Origin: Coptis chinensis
Taxonomy: Eukaryota; Streptophyta; Magnoliopsida; Ranunculales; Ranunculaceae
NCBI GenBank assembly: GCA_015680905.1
Contig: CM027380.1
Span: 34,712,001 to 34,776,000, forward strand
Direction of reading: 5' to 3'
Length of the DNA stretch: 64,000 nucleotides
Below are positions 1 through 11,761 of the stretch, piece by piece. The notes beneath the pieces are model-generated. The model searched no databases. It saw only the letters and a program-made list of their open reading frames with translations, and was not told the DNA's origin. A program made the position numbers and the translations under genes. Every line of letters starts with the position of its first letter. Positions within the stretch are counted from its first letter, which is position 1.

Positions 1-10
1 TGAATGAAGT

Positions 11-17
11 TTATATA
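11..17 (-). promoter_or_regulatory. TATA box upstream of the (off-window) extra ORF2 of element B
   Basis: In minus orientation the sequence reads CCTATATAAACTTCATTCA. The same context occurs in A (22845) and C (56641), always between extra ORF1 and extra ORF2. I infer an internal promoter; no transcript data are available. Confidence 0.45.
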
Positions 18-306
18 GGTTTTGGGTTTCCAAAACGAATCGGGAAGTTGTCAAAAAGTTTTAAGGCCTTTGCCGAAAACAGAAATTTCCAAAACCGAAA
101 ATGGAAACAACCCATATTCTTGATTTTAAAACACACCTAATATCTTTTAGACTGAATTTAGAATAGTAACTTCTAAACTCTTTTAGATTTTATCCTACCA
201 CCACATCTAATCATAGTCATGCCAATATCGGCAATATTCTCAACAATCACTCCAAAACAACTTCTAAAATTGAGGATCATATAAAAATCATGCTAGAATA
301 AATAAT

Positions 307-319
307 ACCACCCCCAAAC
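307..319 (-). other. Polypurine-tract-like motif after extra ORF1 (element B)
   Basis: In minus it reads GTTTGGGGGTGGT, identical over 13 bases to the terminal PPT of element A (25993-26005) and to the copy after ORF1 of A (22541-22553). Confidence 0.6.
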
Positions 320-482
320 AATTCGGGAAGGTGGGATTAACAATAAAAACAACGCACAATTTGAAAAGAATCACATTATATTAAAATTGAAATTCCAACA
401 ACATTTAACTACCAAATTCAAATTTAACTATGGAATTCAAAAATTAACAACCGAACTAAATAAAAAAAAATACAAAACAACA

Positions 483-1624
483 TCAATTCATAATATCCCT
501 AAAGAAAGCGCTGCTGGTAGTGGATGACACATGCTCAGGAGAATACTCTTGAGCTCCCGATGGGCCAGAGCTATCCGTCCTTCAGCGACGACGCTCGTGC
601 CTCACAGATGCCTCCTCAGAAGAAGAACCACCTTGGGGTGGGAAGCGTTCAAGCATATCTTCTTGGAACTTACGCTGTGCATCCATCTCTGTCTTCATTT
701 GTTTCCAATGCTCATCCTCGCGCTGGGCACGAGTCTCATAGTTACGATGTATGAAAGTCTGGCGAGTATGAAGATATTCACAAATAGTATTGAGAGAACG
801 CATGCCACGATGAAGCACCGACATGCATTCCACATCAAACGTACACCTCTCCAAGGCATCAACATCAAAACATGCCGTGCCATCCTCGTCCTCTGAGTCA
901 GTCTCCGACTCATCCTCTTCAACTACCCTTTCTTCAGGCAACCTCCAAATCTTCTGAACACAGTCCGTATATGCTATGACATTCGTATGCAACTTAATCA
1001 TAGTACGTTTAGTTTTCGGAGTTGCTCTCAAACTCATCATGATCTTTGTTATCAAAACAGGGAGAGGTGCAATACTCTTCCTAACTCCCCTAATAATACT
1101 AATAAAAAACTCAAGAATACAGAATTCATACTTCTGCTCCTGGAGTATCCATAACATGTGAAGACAGTTCAGACTTATGTCACTGACCTTCTCTTTTCTC
1201 GTGACATTCCTACCAATCCACTGGCTACAGCCAGCTGGTTGGTTTGCAGAGATGACTGGCGAACACAATGCGAGCTGGCATTGTAGTTTCCTTCCAAAAT
1301 CGCCGCATTCATTAAAGGCTCGATCCCACCAAATTGGGATTCCTGCAATGTGGCATCGAGATGGCGTCTAGGCAGAATGCCTAAAATCTCAGCCAGCAAC
1401 CTCCTAGATACTTCTCTCCTCGTCTTGACCACCTCAACAAAAATTCTATTCCCATCCAACTCCCTATTCTTATAGAATTGTTCCACCAAATTGGAGTGAT
1501 AGAAATCATCTGTCGAGTACCACAACCTACTCCAATCCCTCCTAATCATCTCGTCACCATAAAATGGAGCGAAGCGGTCGGCCGTAAACGCTTGCTCCGA
1601 CAAAATTCTCCGCCTTTGCACCAT
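483..1624 (-). pseudogene. Athila extra 3' ORF1, plant transposon protein-like (element B)
   Basis: The frame opens at the ATG ending at 1624 and is readable to about 1225. A single missing base near 1223 shifts it, and it continues to a stop at 582-584. The matching frame of A suggests the original end was at 483. Features are an N-terminal basic start (MVQRRRIL), a globular part with a tract ending in a patch like KSIAPLPVLITKIM, an acidic linker (EEDESETDSEDEDG), then an alpha-helical, charge-rich C-terminus. The globular part resembles the widespread putative plant transposon protein domain (Pfam Transposase_32), whose function is unknown; this is recognised by pattern only. Position after integrase is where Athila elements carry their env-like or extra ORFs, but I see no signal peptide or membrane segment, so an envelope role is not supported. 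Confidence 0.7.
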
Positions 1625-2595
1625 TGGAGTTTTGATAAGATTTGTGGGTTTGAGTAAGGTAGGGAGAGAAATTGAGACAACCTCACTAAAAAAATAATGG
1701 TGGTGGCGTGGTGGGGGCGGTGTCAGTTCAATTTTTTTTGAATTTTTTTTAATGTTTTCGTGGTTGAAATTAATGGAGATGGTGGTGGGGATGGTTTGGA
1801 GAAGATTTGGGTTTGGATTGAACTTTGGGCGTGGTTTTTTTTTTTTAATTTTAATTTCAATTTTTGGTTTGGGTTTTTAAGGTTTGTTAATGGCGGAAAT
1901 GAATATTAAAATGCGCGATCTGTTTTGGTATGGAAGATGGAGACGCACGTGAGTGCGAGATTGGCCCAAAGCCCAATTTGATTTTTCTAAATTTGTCGAT
2001 TTTTCTGTGCAACTTCAAACTAAAATTGCTGCTTCGTTACCGGTTCAATTTTGACAAATGAGATATGGAAATGATCAAGAGAGAATTTTCAATCCAATGA
2101 TCACTAAAACACTCTATTCTATCCATGGGTGACATATAAGATGATGGAAAATGCCTCGAAGTGCATGCATGACGTAAGTTATGCGAACGAATGAAATCTA
2201 AATTCATATATAATGTCGACCTGAATTGAAATACGATTAAATGGCCTAAGCAACACAAATGGAAAGTTGAAACGAACACCCCACCCCGAAACAAATTTAA
2301 GACAACAGAGTTTAGAAAATTTGTTTTAAAAGTAGGTCTTTTAAAGTCAGATTCCCGATACTTTCTAAATTGATATTTTTATGATTTTAACAATTTTTAT
2401 TTTTTATGAAAAAGATTTAATATAAGAAAAACAAGAAAGCAATAAATGCATAATTCACACCATTGAGGAACATGACTCAAAAACCGAGAAAACATGCAAG
2501 AGTGGAAAATGTGAGTTTTGTTAAACGTGGACTTAGGATCTAGTACTTATAGCCACACAGTCCATAGGGAGGGACCGGTTACCTGAATGGTGCAC
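1625..2595 (-). other. Spacer between integrase and extra ORF1 of element B
   Basis: No gene is visible. Read in minus it matches 20260-21265 of A and 58260-59270 of C. It has a T-rich tract near 1840 (the A-rich tract before ORF1 in element sense) and a PPT-like GGGGTGGGG motif at 2278-2292. Confidence 0.75.
2278..2292 (-). other. PPT-like motif after pol (element B)
   Basis: In minus it reads TTTCGGGGTGGGGTG, directly after the pol 3' spacer. The C equivalent is at 58886-58899; the A copy near 20590 is degenerate. It may be a relic priming site or simply a conserved purine tract. Confidence 0.4.
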
Positions 2596-3659
2596 TTACC
2601 AATATATGGAAATGAAGGGAAGTACACCAACAAAAAGGTCAGTCCCCATAGACAGGGTCTGTAAAAAGTCTTCCTCCACATCAGAAGACAATAGCTCGTG
2701 AAAATGTTTCAACCGTTGACCATTGACTTGAAAGGTACTGTTGTTCTTGGGATTTACCAAGGTGATTGCCCCGTGAGGGGTGACTTCAGTAACTAGAAAA
2801 GGACCAGACCAACGGGTTTTTAATTTCCCTGGAAAAATATGTAGACGAGAATTGTAAAGCAAAACCTTTTGACCTACCACAAACTCTTTGCACAAGATTT
2901 GCTTATCATGAACACGTTTCATGTTAGCTTTATAATCCTTCGCAAGATCATAAGAATTGCTACGGATTTCTTCAAGTTCATTCAATTGCAACTTGCGCAT
3001 GACACCCGCCTCATCAAAATTGAAGTTAAGGCTTTTTATAGCCCACATAGCATGGTGCTCCAATTCAACGTGCAAATGACAAGGTTTCCCAAATACAAGT
3101 CTAAAGGGAGACATACCTATAAGAGTTTTGAAAGCAGCCCTATACGCTCATAAGGCATCAGATAGACGCTTCGACCAATCTTTTCTATCAAGATATACAG
3201 TTGTTTCTAAGATTTTTTTGATTTCCCTATTAGAAACTTCTACTTGTCCGCTAGTTTGTGGATGATACGGAGTTGCTACCTTATGTGTAACTCCATACTT
3301 TTTCACTAGAGATGCAACAACTCTGTTGCAAAAATGTGTTCCACCATCACTAATGATGGCTTTAGGAATACCAAATCGACAGAAAATATATTCCTTAACA
3401 AAAAACACAACTGTCTTATGGTCATTGCTACGGCAAGCCATGGCCTCTATCCATTAGACACGTAGTCCACGACAACTAGAATATATATAAAATTGTGGGA
3501 AACTGGAAAAGGACCCATGAAATCAATGCCCCATACGTCAAAAATTTCTACCACCATGATTGGATTTAATGGCATCGTGTTACGCTTCGTGATTTGCCCA
3601 AGTTGTTGGCAATGAACACACGTCTTGCAATGCACTTTGGCATCTCTAAAGAGAGTAGG
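2596..3659 (-). pseudogene. Integrase of element B (Ty3/gypsy, Athila lineage)
   Basis: Integrase would join the cDNA to the host genome in the nucleus. From high to low coordinates I see the zinc-binding cysteines (CKTCVHCQQLG), the first catalytic Asp in GIDFMGPF, the second in ISDGGTHF, and the Glu in [13 protein letters not shown], so the DDE triad is intact. A basic C-terminal part with a [14 protein letters not shown] core follows. Lesions: a TGG-to-TAG stop near 3658, a one-base deletion near 3455 (KW codon pair), a TGG-to-TGA stop at 3145-3147 and a shift near the C-terminus. The type of lesion fits methylation-driven decay. It is the downstream end of the B polyprotein. Confidence 0.9.
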
Positions 3660-4438
3660 CTAATAAAACCCACATTGAAGAATTTTAGCGGCTGTTTTCA
3701 TACCAGTAAAATGGCCGCCACACTCTTTGTCATGGCAGAGTGAGAGAACCTCATTATATTCCCATTGGGGAATACAACGACGAATAATCTGATCCGCACA
3801 ATACTTAAAAAGATAGGGCTCATTCCAGTAGTATAGGTTAACTCTTGCCAAGAACTTTTTATGTTCATTTCTTGACCAATCATAAGGAATAACATCAGAC
3901 GCTAAATAATTCACAATGTTGGCATTCCATGGTGCAGAAAAAATAGCATACAGATGCTCATTAGGAAAATAGTCTGGTATGGACTCAGAATCACTATCAT
4001 CGTCATTAGTAAGTCTAGATAAGTGGTCGGCAACAACGTTTTCGACCCCTCTTTTGTCATTTATTTCTAATGTGAACTCTTGTAGGAGAAGAATCCATTG
4101 GATTAATCTCTGCTTAGAATCCTTCTTTGTGAGAAGGTACCTAAGGGCTGCATGGTTCGTGTAAACTAGACTCTTAGAACCAACCAAGTAAGGACGAAAC
4201 TTATCTAAAGCATAAACGATAGCTAAAAATTCTTTTTCAGTAGTTGTATAATTCCTTTGAGCATCGTTTAGAGTTTTACTAGCATAATAAATAATAGTGG
4301 ACTTATTATCTAGTTTCTGTCCCAAGACAGCACCAACATCATAATCACTAGCATCACAGATGAGTTCGAAAGGTTTAGACCAATCGGGAGGCTGTATAAT
4401 AGGTGCAGAAGTTAAGGCGGCTTTTAAAATTTCAAAAG
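3660..4438 (-). pseudogene. RNase H and connection region of element B
   Basis: RNase H degrades the RNA strand during reverse transcription. The readable frame (3660-4325) contains [20 protein letters not shown], then LDKFRPYL and the [10 protein letters not shown] segment. These are typical of the gypsy RNase H in which the second conserved acidic residue lies in the TTEKE part. It ends with the linker leading to the H2C2 zinc region ([15 protein letters not shown]). The upstream half, from about 4326 to 4438, reads out of frame with the RT. Confidence 0.85.
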
Positions 4439-5382
4439 CTAGTTTACAGTTAAAATTAAAATCAAAGATGACATTTTTAAAAGCAGATTAGTTAAAGGCC
4501 TAGATATTTTTGAAAAATCTTTGAGAAATTGCCAATAAAACCCTGCATGACATAGAAAGGCTCTAATATCACGGACAGTCCGTGGTATAGGCAGAGTCGC
4601 TATCTTATCTAGTTTGGCCTTGTCTACTTCGATGCCATCACTAGATACAATATGACCTAGTACTATGCCCTTTTTCACCATGGAATGACATTTTTCCCAA
4701 TTCAAAACCAGACTCTTCTCTTCATACCGTGTCAAAACCATAGATAGGTTAGATAGGCAGTCAGTGAAAGAGCTCCATAGATAGAAAAATCATCCATGAA
4801 TACTTCCATGAAGCGCTCTACCATGTCACTAAATATATGAAGCATACACCGCTGGAAGGTACCAAAACCATTACAAAGGCCAAAAGACATTCGTTTATAG
4901 GCGTATGTTCCAAAAAGACATGTGAAGGTAGTTTTTTCTTTGTCATCAATATCAATAATAATTTGAAAATAGCAAGAGTAGCAATCCAAAAAATAGTAAA
5001 AAGCATGACCAGCTAGACGTTCTAGCATCTAGTCTATAAAAGGTAAAGGAAAATGATCCCTTCGTGTCATGGCATTTATACGTCTGTAATCGATACAGAT
5101 TCTCCATTTCATAGGACCATGCGTTGCAACATATTCACCCTTGGCATTACGTACCATGGTAATCCATGATTTCTTAGGAACTACATGAATGTGACTTACC
5201 CATTCGCTATCAGAGATTGGGTATATGATACCCGTATCGAGTAACCGCAAGACTTCTTCCCTGACCACTTCTTTCATGGCAGGGTTCAAGTGACACTGAG
5301 GTTCACGAGAAGTCTTTACGTTATCCTCCAAATGGATACGATGAGTGCAAACATTAGGGTCAATTCCCTTAATGTCGGCTAG
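4439..5382 (-). pseudogene. Reverse transcriptase of element B
   Basis: RNA-dependent DNA polymerase of the element. Motifs in order are WRICIDYRRINAMTRRDHFPLP, FLDCYSCYFQI (catalytic Asp present, neighbouring Gly changed to Cys), TFTCLFGTYAYKRMSFGLCN, and FMDDFSIYG with both catalytic Asp residues. The thumb part has LNWEKCHSMVKKGIVLGH. Stops or shifts fall near 5029, 4735 and 4440. The gene is cut off upstream at 5382 by the solo LTR; the coding sequence resumes at 6860-6865 across the GCTAG duplication. Confidence 0.9.
5378..5382. repeat. Target-site duplication GCTAG (left copy)
   Basis: GCTAG immediately precedes the solo LTR and is repeated at 6860-6864. The 5-bp length is typical of gypsy integrases. 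Confidence 0.95.
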
Positions 5383-6859
5383 TGATAAGAGCCCAAAACT
5401 GTAGTTTTAACCCCTTAACAATCGTACTTTTAGACCAATTATGTGAATAATAAGTAAGAGTTAATATTGGTTACGTGTTTTTATGCATTTCAGGCTTCAA
5501 AGTCTATTATATGCAGAAATGTGCCACTTTAGCGAGATAAAGGAGCAAAGGTCGGTTGCTAAGGAGTTCTGTGATTAAAGACCAATTTTCAAGAAGACAA
5601 AGCCTCTGTAAAGCCCGGTCAAAAGATGAAAAGTCAAAGTCCACGTGGGCAGAAATAGTGCACAAAGTCAGTAGAACTTCCGAAGACCATATCTTTGGAC
5701 TCAGACCTCGGAATTGGGCCTACCTTACGTCAAAACGACTGGCTCGGAAAGAGCTTTCCAATGGTCTAAGCCTTAACCCAATGAAAGGAGTACAAGTAGA
5801 CGAAAAGTTTGTCAAAGCCAACTCTAGCTGAAGAGGCCTTTTTGGACTGAAAGAATTGGGTTTTGGGCCTGATTCTCTGGCCCAAAACATGGCTCCAAGC
5901 CCATGCACAATTTTGGATCTGAAACATATAAAAACAAAGAAAAGCTTAGTTCTTAAGTTATCTAGTTTTATTTAGAAAACTAGTTCCTTGTAATGGTAGC
6001 TAGGGTTAGATTAGAATAATTTAGATCTAGATTTAGTTTTACATTAATTCATTAGTTAATTCTTGTTCAATTTCAGTATTATATTATTGTTATTCATTTG
6101 ATTAGATTAATAAAATAGTTTATTATTATTCAATTCGTTTTTTGTCATTACATTTATAGATCTAGTTTAAATTCTTGTTGATATCATTTCTTAATTATTA
6201 ATTAGATTTCAATTATTGTTTGTTAAATTAGTAAAGTTGGAATCTTGATATTATGTTTAGTTTAGATTCATATGGAAATGATTGCGGAATGATTCTCGGC
6301 TAAACCTCCATTAGAGGGGGTTGCGAAGCCTTGATGAAAGCTTGATTTGTGTTAGCGTAGAATAGTCGTAATTCCTTTCCACTCTAGAAATGATTAGTCA
6401 CCATGAGAATGGGTTTAATCGTTCACATGCTAGTTATAATTGGTAGAAATGGCATGTGTAATTAGGGATTAGGAAGAACCAATTGTTCTGCGAAGCAGTT
6501 CAATTCGGATTACGACGATTCGTCGTTAGCAAGTTAAGTTGAGTTAAAGTGGAATCAAATCCTCCCTAATTCCGTATCATAGAATCAACGTAGTATTTCT
6601 GTAGTTGAATTATCGTATCTTGTTAGTATAAATTGAATCCATAGTATAATCGTAGAATAGAAATTTCACATAACACATTACTCTCACCATTGTTCTTTGT
6701 GTTTGTTCAATTGAATTTGTTTAAGTCTTGAGAGTTAAGAGTGGAACGAATCCTGACTCTATATATATTGCATGAATCTATATGTGAGAGTAGGAAATAA
6801 AATATTGATACCGTAAGAATAAGGTTAGAGTAATCTAATTGAGATTTTACAGGTTATCA
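5383..6859 (+). repeat. Solo LTR (A/B family) inserted in element B, opposite orientation
   Basis: It starts TGATAAGAGCCC and ends TTATCA, as do the LTRs of A and B, and its body is homologous to them (for example the AACCTCCATTAGAGGGGGTT segment near 6305). Length is 1477 bp. It is flanked by identical GCTAG at 5378-5382 and 6860-6864, so it is a bona fide insertion followed by LTR-LTR recombination that removed the interior. It interrupts the conserved LAD-IKG codons between protease and RT of B. The long ORF starting in plus at 5556 inside it is not coding by any evidence. Confidence 0.95.
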
Positions 6860-6864
6860 GCTAG
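6860..6864. repeat. Target-site duplication GCTAG (right copy)
   Basis: Exact partner of 5378-5382. Joining the two sides restores an uninterrupted reading across the protease-RT linker as seen at 17419-17440 of element A. Confidence 0.95.
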
Positions 6865-8296
6865 TGACCAACCAATCACAGAACGATGTTCCCTAATCTC
6901 CCTGATCAAACGTGTCTCTTCCTCCTTAGATAACAGAGAAGATATAATTATCGGATGACTACCATCTGGATCAAGTTGAATATATTTTAACTCCGAAGGA
7001 AGATGTTTAAGCACCGGGGTGGAAGGAATGTCGATAAATGCTTCTAGAGGGTCCTCATCTTGAGTAATGAATACTTGCTTAGGCAGCAGGTCTTCAAACT
7101 CAGTAGATGGAGCAACAGAAAGGTTTACGATAGGTGTAGACTCAAAGATGGTGTTGACTTCCTCTAAGTAGGAGTCATCGACAAAATTTGAACTTCTAAA
7201 AGAAAGGAATTTATGCATATAGTTTTCTGGAAACGTGTTATTAAAGTAATCTTGAGCTAAGCTCTCGATCATGCTAACCTCCCAATCTATAGATGAATAT
7301 GGTAACTGTTTCATCATTTTAAAAACATTTACCTTAATAGAAAGATGGTCAAAAGACAAGAACATCGAACCATCGCAGCAATTTATAAGCATGTTGGCAG
7401 TTGCCAAGAATGGACGCCCTAAAATGATTGGAACAGAGTCGTTAACGACTTCTGTATTGAGGATAAAAAAATCAGCAGGATAGTAGAAATCATGAACCTT
7501 AACAAGCACATTTTCAACCATACCCTTAGGATACTTAATAGACCTATCCGCTAATTGCAACGTCATTTGAGTAGGTTGCACTCTTGTAGACCTATGTGTT
7601 TGTATAAATAATACGGGAGTAAGTTAACACTTGCCCCCAGGTCAAATAAAGTGGTGGTTGTGTGAGAATCTCCTAAGGTGCATTGTATAGTAGGACGACC
7701 AGGGTCCTTGTACTTAACTATATATTCCATTATGTTCTGATAAAGTTGGGAACTGTTCAGTTAGAAAGGCGTCTTTAGGAATATTTGTCCTACGCCTAGT
7801 AGTGCACAACTCTTTAAGAAACTTACCGTGGTGAGGTAATTTTTTAATTGCTTCGAGAAAGGGTAGGTTTATCGTTAGATTTTTGAAAAATTCCCTAATC
7901 TCGTCAAAGTTTGTATCCTTGTTTAACATAACTAATTTATAGGAAAACGGTGGTTTCTCTCAATATAGATCAACTGGATGTCTAACCTTTGCTTTCTATT
8001 TCTTAGGTTGTGGTTTAACTGGTACCTCTACAGGGGGTAGGCTCTTCAGTTTCTATTTTGGTATCTAGTTTAATCTCCGGTGTAGGAACAATTGGTGGGG
8101 TAACTATAGGTATAGTTACGTTGTTATCAACCACTCTCCCAGAACGGAGAGTGGTGATGGCATTTAGCTCACCTATGTTTGCATTTTCCGTACTAGTATT
8201 ACCGTTCACCTCAAAGGCTGTGTTTGTTATTTTAGGATTAGTTATTGCTTGACCTGGAAACACACCTCTGGGTTGTACTTTCTCTTGTGCTAACTG
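6860..8296 (-). pseudogene. Aspartic protease region of element B
   Basis: This part of the polyprotein cleaves Gag-Pol. The active-site segment FDLGASVNLLP is readable near 7610-7645 (one catalytic Asp, as expected for a dimeric retroviral-type protease), followed by QLADRSIKYPKG, a FYYPADFFIL strand and IILGRPFLATANMLINC, the usual ILGRPF signature. An acidic spacer towards RT follows (FESTP, EDLLPKQVFI). Frame breaks occur near 7600, 7930 and 8015, so it is split into three readable blocks (6865-7581, 7714-7929, 8015-8263). Confidence 0.85.
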
Positions 8297-9681
8297 CTAT
8301 AAGGAAAGTTGGATGGCTTGTAAAATATGTTGTTGAGATTGCATAAAGGTATCAAAACGATCTGGTTGTGGAGTAGTATTTGTTATAGGTTGTGTGACAG
8401 GAACTATGTCACGTTGATTATTACTGGGTGGGTTGTGATAGTTATGATTATTAACCAGAACAATACCTCTATTAGCATTATAATTATTATAATTACCCTG
8501 ACCTTGTCCTTGTTGTGGTGGAGCTTGATTATAATTGTTTGCTTGCCTAACATTTTGATTAGTAAACCCTGGAGGTGTTACTTGTTGATTATTTCTCCAA
8601 CTGAAGTTGCGATGTTGTCTCCAAGGGGCGTTAGGAATAGGATAACTATTAATTGAGCAAACGTTATCTTGTTGTGATGTTTGTTGTTCGTAAGCTAGAG
8701 GACAATAGGAGTCGGGATGCTCAGGACTCAAACAGAAATTACATGGATTGGAATTGACATTCATGACGGGGATTGGCTTTTGTTGAACACAAATAGCCTC
8801 TACCTTTTTAGTGAGAGATTCGATTAAAGTTTTTAGCTTAGGATCGGGTTTCATCTCAAACATACCGGCGGCCTTAACTGTTGTAGAAGAACTAGCAGAA
8901 CGGGAGATATCGTCACTACCCCCTAGTTATTATTACGCTTTGTTTGATCGTCTAAAAATTTATAAGCCTCTGAGGCTCCTTTACTTAGGAAACTACCCCC
9001 ATTCATTATGTCAAAAACTTCTTTATGGTGGTATAGAAGTCCTTTGAAAAAGGCACGAACTAACGTGTCTTTCGAGAGGTTATGGTGTGGACACTCTATA
9101 AGAAGATCGGTGAAACGATTACAAGCCTCTGAAAATGATTCATGAGGATTCTGTCGAAAGAAATGAATCTTGGAAAGCATTTCATCTGTCTTTAGTGGGG
9201 GGTAAAAATGTTCCATAAATAGTTGAACAAGTTTGGCCTACGAGTCCACAGAATTAGGCGCTTGGGCAGTTAACCAAGATGCCGCCATATCGGCTAAAGT
9301 GAAGGGAAATACCCTCAGTTTAATTTATTCAGGACCAACCGTAGGATGGTGGAATGGTGTAAGGACTTGTTCAATCCTACGCATGTACTGATAAGGTTTT
9401 TCATGGTCTAAACCATGAAAAACGGGTAACAAATTAAATATATTTGGGGGGATTCGGAAATCCCCCACTGGGTCTGCTAGAACGATGCAAGATTTTGGGC
9501 TATCGTTTAAGGCTTTGTAAAAGTCAGAGAGAGGAGACTCTCTTTCTTCAGCCATTATTTCAGGTGTTGTGTGTGGTATATTAGCTAGAGGTGTAGTGAG
9601 TGGTATATTAGAAAGGCGTGTTTATTGATGTTGCCGATTGATTATGTTAGGTGTTTTTCTTCGACCTGACCTTAATCTCAT
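8297..9681 (-). pseudogene. gag of element B
   Basis: Structural capsid/nucleocapsid protein. The start is placed at 9681 because MRLRSGRRK is conserved at the gag start of A (14580) and as MRLRSG in D (38539). A TAA stop at 9622-9624 (codon 20; CAA in A), another near 9327 (CAA in A) and a TGG-to-TAG near 9237 break it. The capsid part shows FPFSLA-like and FFRQNPHESFSEACNRFTDLL segments typical of plant retrotransposon Gag. A zinc knuckle CNFCLSPEHPDSYC (C-X2-C-X4-H-X4-C) lies near 8700-8743, followed by an Asn/Gln-rich tail with degenerate GQGNYNNYN repeats. Confidence 0.88.
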
Positions 9682-10250
9682 GCAAGGCTAAGACCAATCT
9701 TAACTAAACACGACAACACTCCAACCAATCCTGATATACTAGTATAAACCTCTAACTAGAGATGCGAGGTGTGGAAGAAAGGAGTACCTGAATGTCTCCT
9801 TGCTTCACTTATAAATAGGGTCTTGTTTACGTGAGCTCAATGTATAACAAGTTAGAACACTGAATAACTTGAAGAAATGGAAGTTTGAAACAAACCTGTG
9901 GAAATCGGGCAATTTCAGCAGAGGGCGCAGGTGCGCTCAGAATAGGCCTAGGTAGGGTGCGGGTCGCGCTCAAGTCAAACTGGAGTTCCAGGCATTTCAG
10001 TGCGTGGCGCACTCAATCTTTGCCTTGGGAGGGCACGGGTCGAGCTCAACCTTGGCTGATGTCCAGTGTTTTAGGTGCTAGGTGCGCTCCAATTAAGCCT
10101 GCCTAGGGCGCGTGTCGCGCTCCGTGTAATCCTGCGAGGAAAATTTTAGTTCTGAAATAGACAACCACAGTTAGAATCAAACAAAGGTGGGTGTTAATGG
10201 GACTTTGAAAAGGCTAATATACCTACGAAAACAATTCTAAAGGGAACTAA
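9682..10250 (-). other. 5' leader of element B, containing the GC-rich repeat array
   Basis: Untranslated leader between primer site and gag. It carries the GC-rich units described separately (9914-10118). The short plus-strand ORF at 9885 is only the complement of that array. Confidence 0.75.
9914..10118 (-). repeat. GC-rich degenerate repeat array in the leader of element B
   Basis: In minus, units such as GAGCGCGACCCGCACCC and GGAGCGCGACACGCGCCC recur every 30-60 bases, separated by spacers like CCTGGAACTCCAGTTT. The flanks are AT-rich. The same array occurs in A at 14092-14335 and, in a second location, at 22955-23233. Confidence 0.75.
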
Positions 10251-10266
10251 GATGGTAGCGGTGCCA
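10251..10266 (-). other. Primer-binding site of element B
   Basis: In minus, two bases after the LTR end, it reads TGGCACCGCTACCATC. The start TGGC(A/G)CC(G)... resembles the site complementary to the 3' end of plant tRNA-Asp used by Athila-type elements, with changes in the inner half. Confidence 0.7.
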
Positions 10267-10268
10267 TT

Positions 10269-11761
10269 TGATAAAAGTAAAATTGCTAGTTTTATCTACG
10301 AATAAATGATGAAACTTAACGCAAGTTAAACAAAAACTGAACTGTGTGCTAGTTATCAAAGTTTTCTACGCTCGATTCTATAGCGATATAGTGAGAATAG
10401 AAGATTGGTTCCACTCCTAGTTCTTTGGAATTAGCGTTTACGAAGATTATCGGTCCTACTAAAGTTAATGAGAGTTTTACGAAATTATACTACGATGCAA
10501 ATTATAATAACGAGATACGATAATTCAACTACGAAATGCTAAATAGATACTATGATAAGAAATTAGGGGGGATTGATTCTACCTTAACTCGACTTAATTT
10601 ACTAACGAAGAATCGTCGTATTCCGAATTGAACTGCTTTCGCATAACAATTGGTTCTTCCTAATCCCTAGTTGTTAATGGTAATCTCTACCAACTAACAT
10701 CTAGCATGTGAAACAATCAAACCCATTCTCATGGTGAACTAATCGATTTCTAGAATGGAATGGAAAATTACAACTACTTTACGCTAACACAAATTAAGCT
10801 TCATCAAGGCTTCTTCAACCCCCTCTAATGGAGGTTTAGCCTAGAATCATTATGCTATTATTTCTATATAAATCATAACAAGACATGGTATAAAGATTCT
10901 AACTTTTCTTATTTGAACTAAATGGAACTCTAACTAATAAGATATGATTGAACAAATAATGATAAATAACTAAATCTATGAATTGAAACTAAATAATTAA
11001 TGGAAAATGAAACTAATTTATGAAGAACTAATTAACTTTATTGATCTAATGAATAGCAATAATAATAATTCAATAACTGAACTTAAAACAAGAATAAAAA
11101 CTAATTAATTAATGTAAAAACTAGATTTAGATCTAAAAAACTATTCTCTAATGACTACTTCCTACCTAAATTAACTTTTTTTTCTTAAGAGTTAAGTTTT
11201 GTGTTGAAATGGAGGAGACCAGATCCACATTTTTGTGCATGGGCTGAGGAGCAATGTTTTGGGCCGGAAAATCGAGCCAAAAACCCAATTTCTTTAGTCC
11301 ACATAGGCCTTTTCAGCTGGATTTGACTTCCCTAGACTTTTTGTCCACTTTTGCTTTTCTAATTGGGTCAAGGCCTAGACCATTGGAAAGCTCGTTCCGA
11401 GCCGGTCGTTTTGACATAAGGTAGGCCCAATTCCGAGGTCTGAGTCCAAAGATACGGTCTTCGAAAGTTCTGCTGACTTTGTGCACTATTTCTGCCCGCG
11501 TTGACTTTGACTTTTTAGTTTTTGACCGGGCTTTACAAAGGCTTTTTCTCCTTGAATCTTGGCCTTTAATCACATAACTTCTTAGCAACCAACCCTTGCT
11601 TCTTTATCTCGCCAAAGTGGCACATTTATGCACATAATTGACTTTAATGCCTGAAATATATAAAAGCATGTAATCAACATTAACTCTTATTTATTACTCG
11701 CATAATTGGTCTAAACGTATTATTGTTAAGGGGTTAAAACTATAGTTTTGGGCTCTTATCA
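10269..11761 (-). repeat. 5' LTR of element B
   Basis: 1493 bp. In minus it starts TGATAAGAGCCC at 11761 and ends TTTTATCA at 10269. It is homologous along its length to the LTRs of A, the solo LTR and C. It would contain promoter and polyadenylation signals. The long minus-strand ORF near 11313-11588 is present in most family LTRs but has no recognisable domain. Confidence 0.93.

Larger units (their letters stand above)
1..482 (-). other. 3' noncoding segment of element B between extra ORF1 and (off-window) ORF2
   Basis: There is no credible gene here. Read in minus, it matches 22441-22867 of element A and 56622-57060 of C. It contains the PPT-like 13-mer at 307-319 and a TATA box at 11-17. 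Plus-strand ORFs overlapping 524-896 are shadows of the minus-strand extra ORF. Confidence 0.8.
1..11761 (-). mobile_element. Athila-like Ty3/gypsy LTR retrotransposon B (3' end off window, interrupted by a solo LTR)
   Basis: Read on the minus strand the order is LTR (10269-11761), primer site, GC-rich leader, gag, protease, RT, RNase H, integrase, extra 3' ORF. This is the gypsy order with the Athila-type extra ORF downstream of pol. The sequence runs off the left edge at a point matching about 22867 of element A, so the second extra ORF, 3' UTR and 3' LTR are not visible. The candidate 5-bp target duplication beside the 5' LTR is ACTTT (11762-11766); its partner lies off the window. The pol domains are the best preserved of the four Athila-like copies: the integrase DDE residues and the RT Asp pair are readable. 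Scattered stops, mostly explicable as C-to-T changes, and single-base shifts still make it inactive. Confidence 0.93.

Noticed and set aside
483-1624. Extra ORF1 as a retrovirus-type envelope gene
   Set aside because: No signal peptide, furin-like site or transmembrane segment is visible; it looks like the plant transposon protein family instead.
5556-5831. ORF inside LTRs (also minus 11313-11588 and parts of 26264-26618)
   Set aside because: It recurs in the family LTRs, but with shifting frames and no domain; probably a chance frame.
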